Below, in pieces: positions 12,144-21,516 of a DNA stretch of 64,000 bases. The DNA comes from Leguminivora glycinivorella. Taxonomy: Eukaryota > Arthropoda > Insecta > Lepidoptera > Tortricidae. The position numbers were made by a program, and so were the translations under genes. The stretch spans positions 3,031,001-3,095,000 of the forward strand of contig NC_062983.1 in NCBI RefSeq assembly GCF_023078275.1. Direction: 5' to 3'. Under the pieces are notes generated by a model. That model made no database searches, was not told the DNA's origin, and saw only the letters and a list, made by a program, of their open reading frames with translations. The first letter of the stretch is position 1. Each line of letters begins with the position of its first letter.

Positions 12144-12314
12144 TGTTAGAGTAAAAACACCAGGATACCACTATTAATTATACAGTTTATTAAACGGAAT
12201 CTCAAAATACAAGTTCAATGACAAGCTATCTTTAAGTGACGCTCTGAGTCCGTCTGACGCCCAGTTGACAGCGATGCCTAGGGATGGGGACCAGCGACTA
12301 GTGATGTCCTTACA
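12144..12314 (-). repeat. LTR (upstream on minus strand) of the non-coding LTR element
   Basis: Same length as, and identical by eye to, the copy at 5700-5870. Followed by the ctac target duplication at 12315-12318. Confidence 0.75.
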
Positions 12315-12469
12315 CTACATTGCATGACCTGCTTTACATTGCATAAGTCGCTCTACTACTGTAATACCTACTCTTTTAAACTTAAGTGGGTATTTTTCTG
12401 TTTATATTTCAACGGGAAAATTATCGCATAATGATTTTTTCTTATTGTTATAAATTGTAAATGGGCTTA

Positions 12470-12583
12470 CTCTTGGCCACAGACTAGCCAAAGGCAAAGA
12501 CGTGGCCTACGATGGAGTGAGCTCGCCCAGAAGGTGCCAGTTCACCCTTGATTTGAAAGTTGCCAGCTTATTCTAGTCTTGGG
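12470..12583. mobile_element. LINE-derived dispersed repeat, split by the copia insertion
   Basis: The stretch around gacgtggcctacgatgg and tgagctcgcccagaaggtgc resembles a 3' region repeated in lepidopteran LINEs as I remember them. The copia element entered its right edge, and the flank resumes after 19007. Assignment is tentative. Confidence 0.35.
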
Positions 12584-12815
12584 TGTTATTGTGAAGGTTG
12601 AATATGCAATCGACTCATGCTTGACCAAATTTAAGTTTGGAACCTCAGTTGTCTATGTGCAGACTTTTGAGTTTTCAAACGACACTCTTTTGACAGGACT
12701 CATGATGTAAACATGTTTGTGTAAAATATATATTAATAAATTATAAATAAATAACGTTCGGATAAACCAAAGTGCCTTCCTATTGTTCCAAGGACCTCCT
12801 GTGGGAATTTCCACA
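12584..12815 (+). repeat. 5' LTR of the copia element
   Basis: Begins tgttattgtg and ends tttccaca; contains AT-rich promoter-like sequence (aaaatatatattaataaa) near its middle. Matches 18776-19007 throughout. Confidence 0.93.
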
Positions 12816-12828
12816 GGTTATGGCCCAT
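12816..12828 (+). promoter_or_regulatory. Copia primer-binding site (initiator Met tRNA-like)
   Basis: Immediately after the 5' LTR, ggttatggcccat resembles the complement of the insect initiator tRNA-Met anticodon arm, the unusual internal tRNA site that primes copia elements. One G is missing relative to the canonical ggttatgggccc. Confidence 0.75.
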
Positions 12829-13004
12829 ACGCAACATTAAGGAACATTGTGTTTAAAGCTAGGAAGTGTTTGTATTTTTTCAGCATTATTTAGTCAGCTT
12901 TCGTACGGCGAGAATAACGTTAGCAACCACAGTTGTTGACAACATAACCTTAGCAACGAGAGTAACATCATAGTTAAAGAAAAAAATCGTAAGTAAACTA
13001 CATC

Positions 13005-14285
13005 ATGGACAGCAAGGACAACATAAAGACTTTGAAATTAAATACGAATTATTCTAATTGGAGAAAACTAGCTAAATTATTTCTGGATGCAAAAGGAATT
13101 GGAGCCGATGATAAAGGTAAAGACGCAAAAACTAAATACTATATTTTAAATTCAATAGATGAAAATATTTTACATTATGTGATTAATTGCTCAACCACAA
13201 AGGATATTTTTGAAAAATTAGATATTGTCTTCAATTACAAAATGGAAAAAGACAGTCACCTCAGAGTTATAGAATTTTATAACTACAAATTTACTGGAGA
13301 TATACTTCAAGATATTAGCAAATTGCAAAATATGTGTTTTGAACTAGAATCTACCGCAAATAAAATAAATGATGACATGCTTATACAAAAGATTTTGACC
13401 ATTTTACCTTCAACATTAAATTACTTCAGGACTGTATGGGAGGTAACTCCGAAGTCTGACCAAACCATACATACTTTGATCGAACGAATTCAAAAAGAAC
13501 TTAAGCTTGTTGAAAATAATTATTCAATAGTAGTCAATTCAGATATAAATCACCAAACAGAGGAAGCAATGAAAAGCAATGAAAGAATTTGTTTTAATTG
13601 TAACCAACGAGGGCATATTGCGAGATTCTGTAATAATAAAAAATGCACTATATGCAATAAAAGTGGCCACACTTCCAGTGAATGTTTTTCTACAAAGGTA
13701 TGTAGGAAATGTAACAGGAAGGGACACATTAAAAAATTTTGTCGCACTTTTAGTCTGGTGAGTGAACAACTGAAGCATACAACTAGTATTAGAGCCATTA
13801 TTGATTCGGGTGCATCCTCTCACATGTTCTATAATAATGATGTCATTAACTCCACAGAAAATGTAAATGTAGAAATAAGATGTGCTAATGCAGAGAACCT
13901 CGTCGCACAAGCCATAGGTACAGTAAAAACAAATGGTTTTGAACTGGAAGATGTACTACATGTTCCTGCAATTTCTAGAAACCTGATATCTGTAAGTTCA
14001 ATCACTGATCATGCAGCTTCTGTACTCTTCGTTGGAAACAAGGTAACTGTAAAGAAATATAATCGCATTATTCTTACGGGATATAAAACTAGAAACGGTC
14101 TTTATGAAACAGAATTTTCTGCTAACACTGTTCGCGAGGTTTTGCTTTCTGAGAACGGCGATATTTGGCATCGTCGGCTAGGTCACGTATCGGATGTGCC
14201 GCGTCTAGCTAAACTGGTGAACGGTATCAAAATTGGGGGGAACATAAAGAAAACTTTTGTGAAATATGCATTAAAGCAAAAATGA
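13005..14285 (+). CDS. gag-pol: Copia gag, zinc knuckles, protease and GAG-pre-integrase (first part of polyprotein)
   Basis: The first ATG after the leader starts a 426-residue frame. Residues 1 to about 180 form the copia gag region. Three CX2CX4HX4C zinc knuckles follow at residues 196-209, 214-227 and 233-246; one is the more usual number in copia gag. The aspartic protease active site is DSG at 267-269 in IIDSGASSHM. The GAG-pre-integrase motif IWHRRLGHVS begins near residue 386. The frame then ends early: a one-base loss in a T run near 14262 destroys the Cys half of the pre-integrase zinc motif and shifts integrase into the next frame at 14282. In an intact element this would be one polyprotein that packages RNA and processes itself. 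Confidence 0.9.
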   Translation: MDSKDNIKTLKLNTNYSNWRKLAKLFLDAKGIGADDKGKDAKTKYYILNSIDENILHYVINCSTTKDIFEKLDIVFNYKMEKDSHLRVIEFYNYKFTGDILQDISKLQNMCFELESTANKINDDMLIQKILTILPSTLNYFRTVWEVTPKSDQTIHTLIERIQKELKLVENNYSIVVNSDINHQTEEAMKSNERICFNCNQRGHIARFCNNKKCTICNKSGHTSSECFSTKVCRKCNRKGHIKKFCRTFSLVSEQLKHTTSIRAIIDSGASSHMFYNNDVINSTENVNVEIRCANAENLVAQAIGTVKTNGFELEDVLHVPAISRNLISVSSITDHAASVLFVGNKVTVKKYNRIILTGYKTRNGLYETEFSANTVREVLLSENGDIWHRRLGHVSDVPRLAKLVNGIKIGGNIKKTFVKYALKQK

Positions 14286-14902
14286 CTAGAAAACCTTTCA
14301 AAAATAATAGAATTAAAGCAAAATTTCCTTTAGAAATTATCCATACGGACATTTGCGGTCCGATAGAAATTCCCACTTGGGATAATAAAAAATATTTTAT
14401 TACTTTTTTGGATGACTTTACACATTTTTGTGTTGTCTACTTAATTACTTTTAAAAGTGAAGCCTTTGATAAAATAAAACAGTTTGTGACTTTAGCGGAG
14501 AACCATTTCAATACAAAAGTTAAGAAAATCAGATGCGACAACGGAAAAGAATACTCGAACAATAACCTAATGTCTTGGTGCAGCTCTAAGGGCATAATTA
14601 TGGATCTAACAATACCCTACACTCCTCAATTAAATGGAAAAGCAGAGCGATTAAATAGAACCTTGTTAGAACGAACGAGAGCATTAATATTCGATGGTCG
14701 AGTTCCAAATTATCTATGGGGTGAAGCTCTTATAACTGCAAGTTTCTTAATCAATAGAAGTCCTACCGAAGGCAAAGACAAAACTCCAGCAGAGATGTGG
14801 TTTGGCATCAAACCTGATGTATCACATGTAAGACGTTTTGGTTCAACAACTTTTTATAAAATAAACTCTGGTGTACGAAAGCTAGATGTCAGATGCAAAA
14901 AA
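14282..14902 (+). CDS. pol: Copia integrase core (second part of polyprotein, frameshifted)
   Basis: The frame continues the polyprotein after the frameshift. The catalytic triad is visible as D23 (HTDICGP), D86 (RCDNGKEY) and E122 (NGKAERLN), counted from 14282; the last two are separated by exactly 35 residues, the classic D,D-35-E spacing. LWGEALITASFLINRSP follows, as in copia integrases. Homology stops at 14902, where a dispersed repeat is inserted. The frame reads on to a stop at 15035-15037 within that insert, adding foreign residues. The integrase is therefore severed from reverse transcriptase. Confidence 0.9.
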
Positions 14903-15465
14903 ACCGGCCAAGTGCGAGTCGGGCTCGCGCACAAAGGGTTCCGTAGCAGCAAACCAAAATTACAGTTAAATCAACCTATCTCAAAAACTATAAGAGATAC
15001 TTTGATCAAACCAAAAATCGTTGAAAGAGTTAATTAGCATGCATCACCTCTATTTTTTTTAGAATTTTATACCCCGTAGTTATAAAAATAGAGGGGGGGG
15101 GACATACTTTTTACGACTTTGAGAGCTGATATCTCAAAAACCGTTCACTTTAAGAAAATTGTTTTTTAGAAAACTTTATATCATTTTAAAAGACCTTTCC
15201 ATTGATACCCCACACGGGTATGTACATCGAAAAAAAAATTTTCATCCCTCAGTTACATGTATGGGGGGCCCCACCCCCAATTCTTTTTTTTACTATTTAG
15301 TGTCATAATTTTGTAGCGGTTCATACAACACATATTCCCATCAAATTTCATCACTGTAGTACTTATAGTTTCCGAGTAAATCGGCTGTGACAGACGGACA
15401 GACGGACAGACGGACATGACGAAACTATAAGGGTTCCGTTTTTGCCATTTTGGCTACGGAACCCT
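14903..15465 (+). mobile_element. Dispersed lepidopteran repeat inserted in copia pol
   Basis: The insert begins ccggccaagtgcgagtcggg, contains gggttccgtag, a GACA-type tract (gacagacggacagacggaca) and ends ggttccgtttttgcc then tggctacggaaccctaaa. Longer copies in reverse orientation occupy 22017-23008 and 28357-29347, sharing the accggtcaagtgcgagtcgg-type end and the ggttccgt motif. A-rich junctions on both sides hide the exact target duplication. The class (LINE tail, Helitron or other) is not decided here. Confidence 0.75.
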
Positions 15466-17802
15466 AAAAAGGGAATCCTGATTGGCTATATCAGGAATGG
15501 TTACAAAATATGGGTGGATGAAACAAAAACAATTGTAAGAGCGAGGGATGTAAGAATAAATGAAGATGAGCAAGGTATATATACAAATGAAGAAAATGAT
15601 GAAACTATTAGAGGTCTTTGGACAATCAACGAAGAAACTGAAGAGACAGTTAGGGAAGGCACAACACAAAATGAAGATCAAATAAACAGGCAGGAAGAAA
15701 ATCAGGTCAGAAGAGTCAACAGTAATGAAGGTCGAGAAGGAGGTTCATCAAGAAGAGTTGGAGGAAGTAGTAATATAGAGAAGAGTCGAGAAGGTGATGT
15801 GTTAAAAAGAAAAGTAAGAAGTAGAAATGCAGAGAATGTTCGAGAAGGTGTTATTCATTTAAGAAGATTAGGAAGCGAAACAAGTGAAGATGAAACAAAA
15901 GATGAAACAAAAGAAGATGAAACAAAAGAAGATGAAACAAAAGAAGGTGAAACAAAAGAAGATGAAACAAAAGAAGATGAAACAAATGCAATCGAAACAA
16001 ATGAAGGCGAAATAAATGATGGCGAAACAAATGAAGGTGAAATAAATGAAGGCGAAACAAATGAAGATAAAACAAAAGACAATGAAATAGAAACAATTGA
16101 AGAAGAAGAAAATAATGAAGTATTTTATGATGGGAATGAAGAATTTTTTGATAATGAAGAAGTTGAAAATCGAGTTGGAAGTATTGAAAATCAAAATATT
16201 GATAGTGATGTTAATCAAAATAGAAGAGTTCAACCTGCTAGAGACCGCAGATTACCTGATAGATATAAAGATTATTTAATGAATTATGATACTGAAGCTT
16301 CAATGTTAACTTACGAGGAGGCAATAGAATCAAAAGAAAAGGATAAATGGAAAAAGGCAATAAAAGAAGAAATTAAATCACTTGAAGAAAAAAGGACGTG
16401 GTCATTTGTGGATGAACAGGAAGCAAAAGGAAGAAAATTAGTTACTAGCAAGTGGATTTTTACAGTAAAGTCTGATGGCAGATATAAAGCCAGACTAGTT
16501 GCAAGAGGCTTTCAACAAAAGTACAAAATAGATTATGACGAGACGTACAGTCCGGTAGTTAATAGTACGTCTTTAAGAATCTTACTATCTATTGCAGCGG
16601 CAAAAGGGTTAAAAATAAAACAGTTTGATGTGAAGACAGCCTTTTTACATGGAGACTTGAAAGAATGTATATACATGAAGGTACCCAAAGGCTATAGCAA
16701 CAAAGAAGGCAAAGTATGCAAACTAAACAAGAGCTTATACGGTCTGAAACAAGCTCCACTAATGTGGAATATTAAGTTTACAGAGTTCTTAATAAAGATG
16801 GGGTTCAAGCAGATGAAACTTGATCAATGCATTTTTGTTATGGAGGGTGAAAGGAAGATTATTCTTGCGGTATATGTCGATGATGGATTAGTTCTTGGAG
16901 AGAAAGAAGAAGATCTAGTGTACATAATAGAAAGAATTAGAAAGGCTTTTGAACTAAGAGTCTTAGATGAAGTCACCAATTACATTGGTTTGGACATTAA
17001 GCAAGATGAAAATGGGATTAAAATTTTTCAGAAAACATACAGTGAGAAAATCATTAAGAAATTTAACCTAAACAATGCCAAAGAATGTAAATGTCCAACA
17101 ATTCTGATAGAACAGCATCCGTCAGTAAAGGTTGATACTAAGTCTCATGAGCTTTACCGAGAGATGATAGGGTCATTGTTATATCTTTCGAATAAAACGC
17201 GACCAGACATTAGTTTTCAAGTGGGTTATTGTTCGAGGCATCAAAATTCTCCAAATTTAAATGATTTGAATAATGCTAAGACAATTTTGCGATTCCTGAA
17301 AGGCTCAACAGAAAAAGGGATTCACTTTAATAAAGATGATAAAGTACTCAGGGGTTATTGTGATTCGGATTTCGCGGGAGATCCAGACACTAGGCGCAGC
17401 ACTTCTGGTTTTGTGATTTGGCTGAATGGTGGACCAGTGGCATGGAGCTCAAGAAAACAATCAGTAGTCGCACTGAGTAGCACAGAAGCAGAATTCATAG
17501 CAGCAGCAGAATGTTGTAAAGAACTACTATTCATAAGGGATCTGATTTTTGAGATAACCAAGGAAAAACTAGAAGTTGAGATGAGAGTAGATAATCAATC
17601 TGCAATTTGGCTTATGAAAAAAGGAATCATGGGGAGAAGAAGCAAACACATAGACGTAAAATACTATTACCTAAAAGAGAAAATTGACGAAAATCAGATT
17701 ACAGTTAAATACTGTCCGACGGGATCACAGCTGGCTGATATACTAACTAAAAGTTTACCGGCTGTAAAGTTTGAAAAATGTCAACGAAGATTAGTGTTTT
17801 AG
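15466..17802 (+). CDS. pol: Copia reverse transcriptase and RNase H (third part of polyprotein)
   Basis: Homology to the copia polyprotein resumes at KKGILIGYIRNGYKIW. A very acidic, low-complexity linker (repeats of DETKE) lies at about 15884-16100. The reverse transcriptase shows VARGFQQ, DYDETYSPVV, QFDVKTAFLHGDL and the catalytic YVDD at 16872-16883. RNase H follows with YCDSDFAGD near 17356, STEAEFIAA and, at the end, SKHIDVKYYYLKEKI and ADILTKSLP. It stops at 17800-17802. The first bases of the open frame (from 15442) come from the inserted repeat, so no native start exists here. All polymerase motifs are intact, but the protein is cut off from gag and integrase. Confidence 0.92.
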   Translation, partial: KKGILIGYIRNGYKIWVDETKTIVRARDVRINEDEQGIYTNEENDETIRGLWTINEETEETVREGTTQNEDQINRQEENQVRRVNSNEGREGGSSRRVGGSSNIEKSREGDVLKRKVRSRNAENVREGVIHLRRLGSETSEDETKDETKEDETKEDETKEGETKEDETKEDETNAIETNEGEINDGETNEGEINEGETNEDKTKDNEIETIEEEENNEVFYDGNEEFFDNEEVENRVGSIENQNIDSDVNQNRRVQPARDRRLPDRYKDYLMNYDTEASMLTYEEAIESKEKDKWKKAIKEEIKSLEEKRTWSFVDEQEAKGRKLVTSKWIFTVKSDGRYKARLVARGFQQKYKIDYDETYSPVVNSTSLRILLSIAAAKGLKIKQFDVKTAFLHGDLKECIYMKVPKGYSNKEGKVCKLNKSLYGLKQAPLMWNIKFTEFLIKMGFKQMKLDQCIFVMEGERKIILAVYVDDGLVLGEKEEDLVYIIERIRKAFELRVLDEVTNYIGLDIKQDENGIKIFQKTYSEKIIKKFNLNNAKECKCPTILIEQHPSVKVDTKSHELYREMIGSLLYLSNKTRPDISFQVGYCSRHQNSPNLNDLNNAKTILRFLKGSTEKGIHFNKDDKVLRGYCDSDFAGDPDTRRSTSGFVIWLNGGPVAWSSRKQSVVALSSTEAEFIAAAECCKELLFIRDLIFEITKEKLEVEMRVDNQSAIWLMKKGIMGRRSKHIDVKYYYLKEKIDENQITVKYCPTGSQLADILTKSLPAVKFEKCQRRLVF
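15884..16100 (+). repeat. 15-bp in-frame repeat coding the acidic linker of copia pol
   Basis: The unit gatgaaacaaaagaa and variants are repeated about 14 times in frame, giving DETKE/GETNE-like residues. It lies between integrase and reverse transcriptase, a region of variable length in copia elements. Confidence 0.85.
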
Positions 17803-18775
17803 TGATATTGTGGCTAAAATGAGTCATTGAGTGTAGTATAAGTGCGGGCTAAAGTGAACGTTAATTATTTTTCGGCTCATGTCGGGGTTTGTTTATAATA
17901 ATCGTAGTATGTAAGTTTTTTATAGGGTGTGTAAAAATAATACAGGAATGTGTATTGAAAGAAAACTTAAGGATTCTGGAAGCATGAAATAAAGTTAGAA
18001 TTAAGGGGGTGCTTAATAATGATTCACTTAAGGGGGTGTAAGTGTACTAATGGTAAGTGAATCAATATAAAAGCAACCAACAAACCAACTTGAAAAAAAG
18101 AGTAAAACCACACATTCATTTAATAATTATTATTTACACAAATAATATTGTTCTGAAGTTATCCTTAAGTATTTTTTCTAAATTTTATTTATTCCAAATA
18201 TTATTATAATTTCTAGTATTTTAGTATTTGTTTTAGAGAAGGGGAGGATACGTAAATTTTATAATCGAATATGTATTTGGCAATTAGTAATGATGTATCG
18301 AGCGGTGGAGAATAAAGATAAGTATGAGTCGAGAGGTGGAACAAATAAGGGAGATAGATGTAGTTAATTTATATATTAGTAGTGATGTATCGAGTGGGAG
18401 AATAAAGATAAATATAAAGCGAGATGTAGAATAATAAACTGTTTATTTATATATTTGTAGCGATGTATCGAGTGGGAGAATAAAGAATAATATGAGGCGA
18501 GAAGCTGAATAATTAACTACTTATTTATATATTAGTAGTGATGTGTCGATTAGTGGGAGTTTATATTATATGAGAGTACATGTAGATATGTACTAATTAA
18601 TATTTGATGATAATGTTTTTGAAACCTTTTGTTTTTTGGTAAACTAATGTGATGAAAGTTTTTGAAATATTGTTCTGGAAATGAGATTGTGGCCTTTTAA
18701 ATAAAAGTTGTAAAGTATTAGATAAAAGTTGTAAAGTATGTACTAACGCTTCAAGCAGAGTCGATTGAGGGGGTG
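17803..18775 (+). other. Copia 3' non-coding region with imperfect tandem repeats and polypurine tract
   Basis: The 970 bp after the stop contain no coding frame. Two aagggggtg motifs at 18003-18011 and 18030-18038 resemble polypurine tracts. At 18290-18560 the phrase gatgtatcgag recurs about every 80-90 bp (18292, 18383, 18462, 18540). The true polypurine tract is tgagggggtg just before the 3' LTR at 18776. Confidence 0.7.
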
Positions 18776-19007
18776 TGTTATTGTGAAGGTTGAATATGCA
18801 ATCGACTCATGCTTGACCAAATTTAAGTTTGGAACCTCAGTTGTCTATGTGCAGACTTTTGAGTTTTCAAACGACACTCTTTTGACAGGACTCATGATGT
18901 AAACATGTTTGTGTAAAATATATATTAATAAATTATAAATAAATAACGTTCGGATAAACCAAAGTGCCTTCCTATTGTTCCAAGGACCTCCTGTGGGAAT
19001 TTCCACA
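18776..19007 (+). repeat. 3' LTR of the copia element
   Basis: Same 232-bp sequence as 12584-12815, preceded by the polypurine tract and followed by the ttggg target duplication at 19008-19012. Confidence 0.93.
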
Positions 19008-19155
19008 TTGGGATTTATATATCGATATAATTCTTCTTTCTTGGTATTTCTTCCAGTAATTATGTCAACAGAATTTGATGTAAACAGCCGTTGCACAATT
19101 TGTGGAATCAAATTCGATGACAACTTATTGACGAAAGAAAAAACATTCCCGGCCC

Positions 19156-19362
19156 ATTTCGTCATCATCATCATCAGCCAGAGAGCGTCCACTGCTGGAC
19201 GAAGGCCTCTCTAAAGAATCGCAAAGCGATGTTCTTTGGAGGGAAATATCATAGTCGCCGCGCTTGGCAGGCGGGTTGGCGACCGCAGTAGCTGTGAATA
19301 CATCCTCGACGGACGCTGCTGCCCATCCGTCGGTTTTATTTTATTTATCCCTTTGTCGCCTC
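19156..19362 (+). mobile_element. RTE-like LINE 3' untranslated fragment
   Basis: Contains agagcgtccactgctggac followed by gaaggcctctc and later ctgctgcccatccgtcggtt, a combination I recognise from 3' ends of RTE-type elements in moths and butterflies. Non-coding. A related piece lies at 33010-33085. Confidence 0.5.
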
Positions 19363-19454
19363 TTACGAAACCCACGGCCCACGGGAGGTGATGGGGTGGT
19401 ACTATTTTCAGCCTGCACCACACAGCAAACCCATTTCGTAAGTACCATAATATA

Positions 19455-19798
19455 CAGAGTGGGGCCTGTAACAAAGGCGAAGAATTGAACTGTAGGCTAT
19501 TCTCACTATACTGATCAACATTTGTTCAGTGACTTTTAAAAATTATGAAGTCTTTAAATTTTTAATTTTTCATACAAAATAAATATTAGCTTCAATGTAC
19601 GCCATTATTGTTGTCATTGACGTTGTCTGTCACACTTTAGACTTAACAAAATTCGCAATACACCTCTTAGAAAAAACTTTCAATGGTGATAAAAATCAAA
19701 ATACAAGTTATTTTTAAAAGTCACCGAACAAATGTTGATCAGTATAAGGAGAATAGCCTAGAGTTCAATTATTCGCCTTTGTTACAGGCCCCACTCTG
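19455..19798. mobile_element. 344-bp MITE with long terminal inverted repeats
   Basis: Starts cagagtggggcctgtaac and ends with its reverse complement gttacaggccccactctg. Inverted similarity extends about 100 bp inward (gatcaacatttgttc against gaacaaatgttgatc-like). It is flanked by TA, as for Tc1/mariner-type elements. No transposase. The second copy is at 23314-25013, split by an LTR element. Confidence 0.85.
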
Positions 19799-19814
19799 TA
19801 TGTACTTAGTATTA

Positions 19815-20214
19815 TAGTATGAATTTTCTGAGATGAACTTTTCGCTTTAGCCGTAATCTGTTAAACAAAGGCCTTTGTGTCTATTGTCCACGGCGGCTAG
19901 CTCCCGTTTAAACGGCACGTGCTATAGTCTCAGTGTGGTTAAAAAGCAACTATCATGATAGTAATAAGGTTCAAATCCATAAAAAGCCCTTTCGAAGATA
20001 ACACGTTTTGTCATCTTCAAAAAAAGTTACCTGCATACTGCAAACTGTTTAATAAAGAACCTTATTGCTATCATGATAGTTGCTTTTTAACTACACTGAG
20101 ACTTTAGCACGTGCTGTGGAAACGGGAGCTAGCCGCCGTGGACAATAGACACAAAGGCCTTTGTTTAACAGATTACGGCTAAAGCGAAAAGTTCATCTCA
20201 GAAAATTCATACTA
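19815..20214. mobile_element. 400-bp palindromic MITE
   Basis: Long inverted arms of about 170 bp (tagtatgaattttctgagat and its complement) around a small core, flanked by TA on both sides (19813-19814 and 20215-20216). A second full copy is at 25030-25429 and an arm fragment at 546-619. Confidence 0.85.
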
Positions 20215-20699
20215 TAGTTTTCAGTGTGACATCAAACTATTGTCTTTGTGACAAGGTACAAAACGGGGGCAACAGGTTCAACAACAGAACCCCAAAATCC
20301 CGTTGAGTGGCACTCCGCTTTGCTCATTCTATCAGTTTATTTAAATCCGCCGTCGCAATGTGACTGGAATAAATCGCAGGCCTCTGTTCATAACTAGTGA
20401 CAATCGTTGACGCTACGTGGCGCTCGAAACGCAATCTGGCTCTGTCACGCCACTACAGAAGAGAGAAAGAGAGCTAGCTATAATACGCTTACCAAGCATA
20501 AGGGATTGTGACAGCTAGGGACTGTTCACAACAGTCTTTGAAACAGGTGTTGTTTATTGCTTTATCAACCTTGTTTCGGGTTTTGGTAACTTGTTTTACT
20601 TTTTATAAGACAATTTTCATGGAACTCAATTTTCGTCAAGCTCTTGTCACTCAATCAGTCAACAAAATTTGCATCCTAATGATTATTTAAGAATTTATC

Positions 20700-20870
20700 A
20701 ATCAGTTTTCTCGGGTGTCGTAGAAATTGACTGTGGGATCTGGGTTCAATCGTAAAGGTTTCGGTGGCAACCTGTCACGGTAATGTGGCATTTTTGTTTT
20801 CCTTCGACCGCTAATTGTTAAAAGTAACACTGAAACTTCAGCAGCTTCATGTTCTGTGTATGGTCATTTT
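20700..20870 (+). mobile_element. RTE-like LINE 3' fragment
   Basis: Diverged member of the family at 622-801: ggtgtcgtagaaattgactg, gcaacctgtcac and cactgaaacttcag blocks. Repeated in unit 2 at 27180-27340. Confidence 0.5.
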
Positions 20871-20997
20871 CAAAATATGGGACTCCCCAATTAGCGTAAG
20901 TTGTTGTAAAAATTAACTCACTGTCAGTTTTGCGACGATAATTAAGCATGAAATTTCAATAAAAATATTGTTTTTGCGCAAACTATGGGTGCTAAGC

Positions 20998-21172
20998 GGC
21001 GATATACATACTTAAATATATAAATACATACTTATATACATAGAAAACATCCATTACTCAGGAACAAATATCTGTGTTCATCACACAAATAAATGCCCTT
21101 ACCGGGATTCGAACCCAGGACCGCGGCTTAGCAGGCAGAGTAACTACCGACTGAGCCAGACCGGTCGCCAAT
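20998..21172 (-). mobile_element. tRNA-headed SINE (second family), minus strand
   Basis: The minus strand has the head at 21170-21085 with a ggttcgaatcccggtaaggg-like B-box and the A-box region ctggctcagtcggtagtt. The body runs left to about 20998. The unit 2 counterpart lies at 27480-27650. Confidence 0.75.
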
Positions 21173-21451
21173 TATGAAACAATCAAACATGTATTACTCA
21201 GAAAAACCGAAATAAATTACACATATGAAAGAAAAAGAATTTATTTCGGTTTTAATTTAAATACATAGTAGTGTGACTACTTTAAGACAGCACAAGTTGA
21301 AATATTTTCAATAGATTATGATTTAACTTGTGTTCATTAGAATTAACCGAAATATAGTATTAATATCGTGTTTTTGTTGTAGGTATATCACAGATATGAT
21401 ATAATAGAACAATTATATTCACCGATTATCAGCGGAAACAAAAAAAAAACC

Positions 21452-21516
21452 AATTTAAAAGTAGCAAATGTCTGCCTTGGGTGAGACCCAAGGCAGACAT
21501 TTTCCACTTTTAAATT
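21452..21516. repeat. Near-perfect 65-bp hairpin
   Basis: Arms aatgtctgccttggg and cccaaggcagacatt face each other across a short tgaga-like loop, and the pairing continues outward through aatttaaaagt and acttttaaatt with a small bulge. The same hairpin is in unit 2 at 27793-27857. It could be a small palindromic element or form a short hairpin RNA; no expression evidence is available. Confidence 0.7.

Larger units (their letters stand above)
5700..12314 (-). mobile_element. Non-coding LTR retrotransposon (LARD-like), complete
   Basis: Two direct repeats of 171 bp, identical in my reading, lie at 5700-5870 and 12144-12314. Each begins TG and ends CA. The outer flanks carry the 4-bp duplication ctac at 5696-5699 and 12315-12318. 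This is the structure of one integrated LTR retrotransposon. The minus strand is favoured because the LTR then contains an AATAAA signal, and the sequence just inside the upstream LTR (tttcagaagcgcgat, reading leftward from about 12142) resembles the 3' end complement of tRNA-Leu. No gag or pol frame survives in the 6.27 kb interior, so it must have moved in trans. A Ty3/mdg3-like parent is inference from the 4-bp duplication and primer site. Confidence 0.7.
12584..19007 (+). mobile_element. Complete Ty1/copia LTR retrotransposon, coding region broken
   Basis: Two 232-bp LTRs, identical in my reading, lie at 12584-12815 and 18776-19007 and both run TGTTATTG to TTCCACA. The 5-bp target duplication ttggg is at 12579-12583 and 19008-19012. 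Between them are a primer-binding site, gag, three zinc knuckles, protease, GAG-pre-integrase, integrase, reverse transcriptase and RNase H in the copia order, and a polypurine tract. Identical LTRs indicate a recent insertion, yet the body has a frameshift near 14262 and a 0.56 kb insertion at 14903-15465. Confidence 0.95.

Noticed and set aside
15851..16233. Minus-strand frames rich in Phe, Ser and His opposite the copia linker
   Set aside because: Shadows of the acidic coding repeat on the plus strand.
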